From assembly GCA_905221605.1 (NCBI GenBank), contig CAJNDS010002108.1, forward strand, positions 378,909 to 442,908: a stretch of 64,000 bases of DNA, written 5' to 3'. The translations under genes were made by a program, and so were the position numbers. The stretch's first letter is position 1; each line of letters opens with the position of its first letter. Source of the DNA: Symbiodinium natans. Taxonomy: Eukaryota > Sar > Dinophyceae > Suessiales > Symbiodiniaceae. The notes under the pieces were generated by a model, which saw only the letters and a program-made list of their open reading frames with translations, had not been told where the DNA came from and made no database searches. Below, piece after piece: positions 61,962 through 64,000 of this stretch.

Positions 61962-63140
61962 GTCGCCGCTATATCCCCATTGGGAATTATTTCTTATTTT
62001 TGTTTATATAGAACCCTAAGAGGATAATAAAAACACTACTTTCATTAAGGTTCTAAGGGGAGTATAGATCCCCAAAACCCTAAACCCTAAACCCTAATTC
62101 CTAAACCCTAAGCCCTAAACCCTAAGGCCATTCTGCAGCTGCTGCTTCTGGCGGCGGCCGACATCAACCACACGCTCCCCTGCGGCCGCACGGCTCTGCA
62201 TGAGGCTGCCAAGGAGGATTGCGGGGAGGTGGGCACTCTGAAAGAATCAGAAGGAGCAAAAAGAAGCCCTCCAGAAATGAATTTTGACACAGCTCGCTCT
62301 TTTGAGTAGGGAGCAGTATTACAGGGACTTTGGAGAACCCACAACTTTTGGAGAACCCCTTCAGCAGGTGGCCCTGCAGCTGCTGGCCGCAGGTGCCCAG
62401 AAGGATTTGGCCAACTTGGGCGGGGCCACGCCGCTCCACTTCGCAGCCAACCGGGGCCACACCCAGATGGTCCAGATCCTGCTGCAGGTGCCCCCCTCCA
62501 ACAAAAAAGAATCCAGCTTTTAGCAAACAAACCACGAAAATATTTGGTTAAGTTCCACAAATGGAACACTTAGAGCTGCAACGGCAAGCAGCATGCCGAG
62601 CGGCGCTAGCTCCAGATTGCCCAAGGCGATGGCCGACTTGGACAAAGCCGACCGTCGCGGCCTGACGCCTCTGTATCTGGCCGCAGCCCGAGGCCACAAT
62701 AAGGCAGCGGCGCACTTGGTCCGAGCAGGTGCGGACAAGGACAGGGCAGACCTCAGCGGCTTCACCCCGCTGCATGCCGCTGTGGGCCGTGGCCATGTCG
62801 AGATGGCACGCTTCCTCGTGAACGCAGGTGCAAACAAGGATGCTGTCAACTTGGCAGGCATCTCTCCCATGCTGGCCGCTGCCAAGAAGCTTGAGTCTTC
62901 TTCAGTATTTCTAGTATAGAGAGAGCCACAAACTCATGAAACTTCACCGTGCTTTTTGCCAAACACTGCCAAGAACAACGAAGGAAGGGTTTCCTGCGGA
63001 TGGCGCGGCTCCTGATGGAAGCGCGCGCGGACGTGAATCAGGCGAACTCCAGCGGCATTACCCCATTGCAGGCGGCGGAGGACCGAGGGCACGCTGAAAT
63101 CGTGGAACTCCTACTGAACGCCGGAGCCGACCCAACACAC
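61810..63140 (+). CDS. Ankyrin-repeat protein, five consecutive exons (partial)
   Basis: Exons 61810-61961, 62127-62228, 62368-62487, 62626-62892, 62988-63140 join in one frame of about 264 codons. Motifs include GRTALHEAAKED, GGATPLHFAANRGHTQMVQ, RRGLTPLYLAAARGHNKAAA, SGFTPLHAAVGRGHVEMARF and SGITPLQAAEDRGHAEIVEL, i.e. at least six ankyrin repeats of about 33 residues. These proteins act as protein-binding scaffolds; no catalytic or membrane segment is seen. The first exon (LLEDYADELLRAVSQEEIVK) is a capping helix and the N-terminus lies upstream. Donors: GT, GT, GT, GA. The last exon either ends at the GT at 63141 or runs to TAG 63249-63251. The partner is unknown. Confidence 0.9.
62075..62126. 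repeat. CCCTAAA tract supplying a splice acceptor
   Basis: About seven units; the last, CCCTAAG, is directly followed by exon GCCATTCTG. Confidence 0.9.
62127..62228 (+). CDS. Ankyrin gene exon 2
   Basis: AILQLLLLAAADINHTLPCG then RTALHEAAKEDCGE; GT donor at 62229. Confidence 0.9.
62368..62487 (+). CDS. Ankyrin gene exon 3
   Basis: VALQLLAAGAQKDLANLGGA then TPLHFAANRGHTQMVQILLQ; acceptor CAGCAG|GTG, GT donor at 62488. Confidence 0.92.
62626..62892 (+). CDS. Ankyrin gene exon 4
   Basis: Begins AMADLDKADRRGLTPLYLAA after CCCAAG; two and a half repeats; GA donor at 62893. Confidence 0.88.
62988..63140 (+). CDS. Ankyrin gene exon 5
   Basis: GFLRMARLLMEARADVNQAN then SSGITPLQAAEDRGHAEIVE and LLLNAGADPTH; GT donor at 63141 or read-through to TAG. 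Confidence 0.87.
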
Positions 63141-63251
63141 GTGAGCCAGGACCAGTGTTTGTTGGAAGGGCGCCCTGCGATACAGGGCCTGTGCCATGAT
63201 CTGAATGGCGTGATGTGCCAGAAGCGCCCGAGGTATCATGCGCCGACCTAG

Positions 63252-64000
63252 GCAAAATCCCTGCAGAGGATCAAGTGTAGTCCCGTAGCACATCATGCTA
63301 ATTCCTTTGACATGCAGTAGTGCCAGATCCTCTTTCTAGCCTACGGTAAGGTTTATTCGGGACTGCGGGTACCCTCACTGTCTAATCTGCACGTGGTCGT
63401 CGTCCGGTGTACCTGTAGACCGCATGTGACAGCTTTGATTTGTGCAGGCACTTCCCGCGGGCGCGAACGTCGCTGCATCTTTTCTTGCAGAAGGCTGGCG
63501 CGGCAGGGTCTTACTTGTTTTATAGCCGAAATTGCGTAGTGCCTGTGGTGGTCACTGGCCACAATTCTTCAGATCGGCGTCACTGTTTGTAGATGCCCTC
63601 CACCGTGTGAGTGACGTGACAGTTCTAGCTTGATCCTCTGGCCTGTTTTGGGGCGGTTTCCGAAAACAGGGGGAACCCTTTTTGGGGGTTCCAATAAAAG
63701 GGAGTATTTGGGGGTATATATGCGCCAGCATGGCCCCACCCCCCCTCCCCCCCCCTCCCCCTCCCTCCCCCCCCCCCTCCCCCCCCCTCCCCCCCCCCCC
63801 TCCCTCCCCCCCCCCTCTCCCTCCCCCCCCCCTCCCCCCCCCTCCCCCTCCCCCCCCCTGTGGTTCATGGTGGGTTTTGGGTCCCCGTGTGGTTCATGGT
63901 CCGTGGTTCATGGGTTTGTGGTTTAGGGGCTTAGGGTTAGGCTGTAGAGTTCAGGATTTTCACTCTGGTCCATTGGTTCATTGTGGGTTGAGAGTTTAAT
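63252..64000. other. No gene recognised; C-rich tract 63734-63858
   Basis: A run of CCCCCCTCC-type sequence of about 125 bases produces Pro-rich and Gly-rich ORFs on the two strands. The rest shows only scattered telomere-like words. Confidence 0.6.

Noticed and set aside
63569-63999. Pro-rich and Gly-rich ORFs near the right end
   Set aside because: Translation of a C-rich low-complexity tract.

Overview
This window is nuclear DNA of a dinoflagellate, most likely a suessialean or Symbiodiniaceae-like alga. Everything recognisable as coding lies on the plus strand. Genes are cut into 40-300 bp exons by introns whose donors are GT, GC or GA in roughly equal shares and whose acceptors are AG, usually followed by G. 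Interstitial (CCCTAAA)n/(TTTAGGG)n tracts are very frequent, and the one mobile element with a large ORF is a Ty1/copia element. No bacterial signals (operons, Shine-Dalgarno sites, CRISPR) are present.

Layout. 1-12.9 kb: no gene found; telomere-type tracts, several local tandem duplications, a 9-bp minisatellite (8.1-8.8 kb), a row of four hairpins with a shared loop (9.28-9.44 kb) and a 2.2 kb palindromic GAATTC-rich satellite (9.7-11.9 kb). 12.96-26.16 kb: a complete four-exon dual-specificity phosphatase gene of 217 codons. Its 12.3 kb first intron holds a complete, young copia retrotransposon (13390-22617: 483 bp LTRs, 5-bp target duplication, one 2657-codon gag-pol ORF). 28.3-29.3 kb: an uninterrupted 319-codon ORF for an unrecognised cysteine-containing protein. 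31.7-49.0 kb: a proton-coupled oligopeptide transporter (POT/PTR2) gene, reconstructed from at least 17 small exons ending in a stop codon at 49036-49038. 49-61 kb: dispersed repeats and a partly reconstructed gene for an unrecognised helical protein (57.0-58.2 kb). 61.8-63.1 kb: five exons of an ankyrin-repeat gene. 63.2-64 kb: no gene, with a C-rich low-complexity tract.

Two observations stand out. First, the copia polyprotein carries, between protease and integrase, a segment with the HxD...H...R signature and spacing of a 2-oxoglutarate/Fe(II) oxygenase; its Gag has a CCCH rather than a CCHC zinc finger, and its start codon lies inside the LTR. Second, telomere-type tracts are not placed at random relative to exons: CCCTAAA tracts sit just upstream of exons and TTTAGGG tracts just downstream, so an intron can begin with UUUAGGG and end with CCCUAAA, which could pair and bring the splice sites together. 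In two ankyrin introns the tract itself supplies the AG acceptor.

Limits: no searches or RNA data were available. Splice sites were chosen by reading-frame continuity and family conservation, so individual junctions, above all the unusual donors, are inferences.
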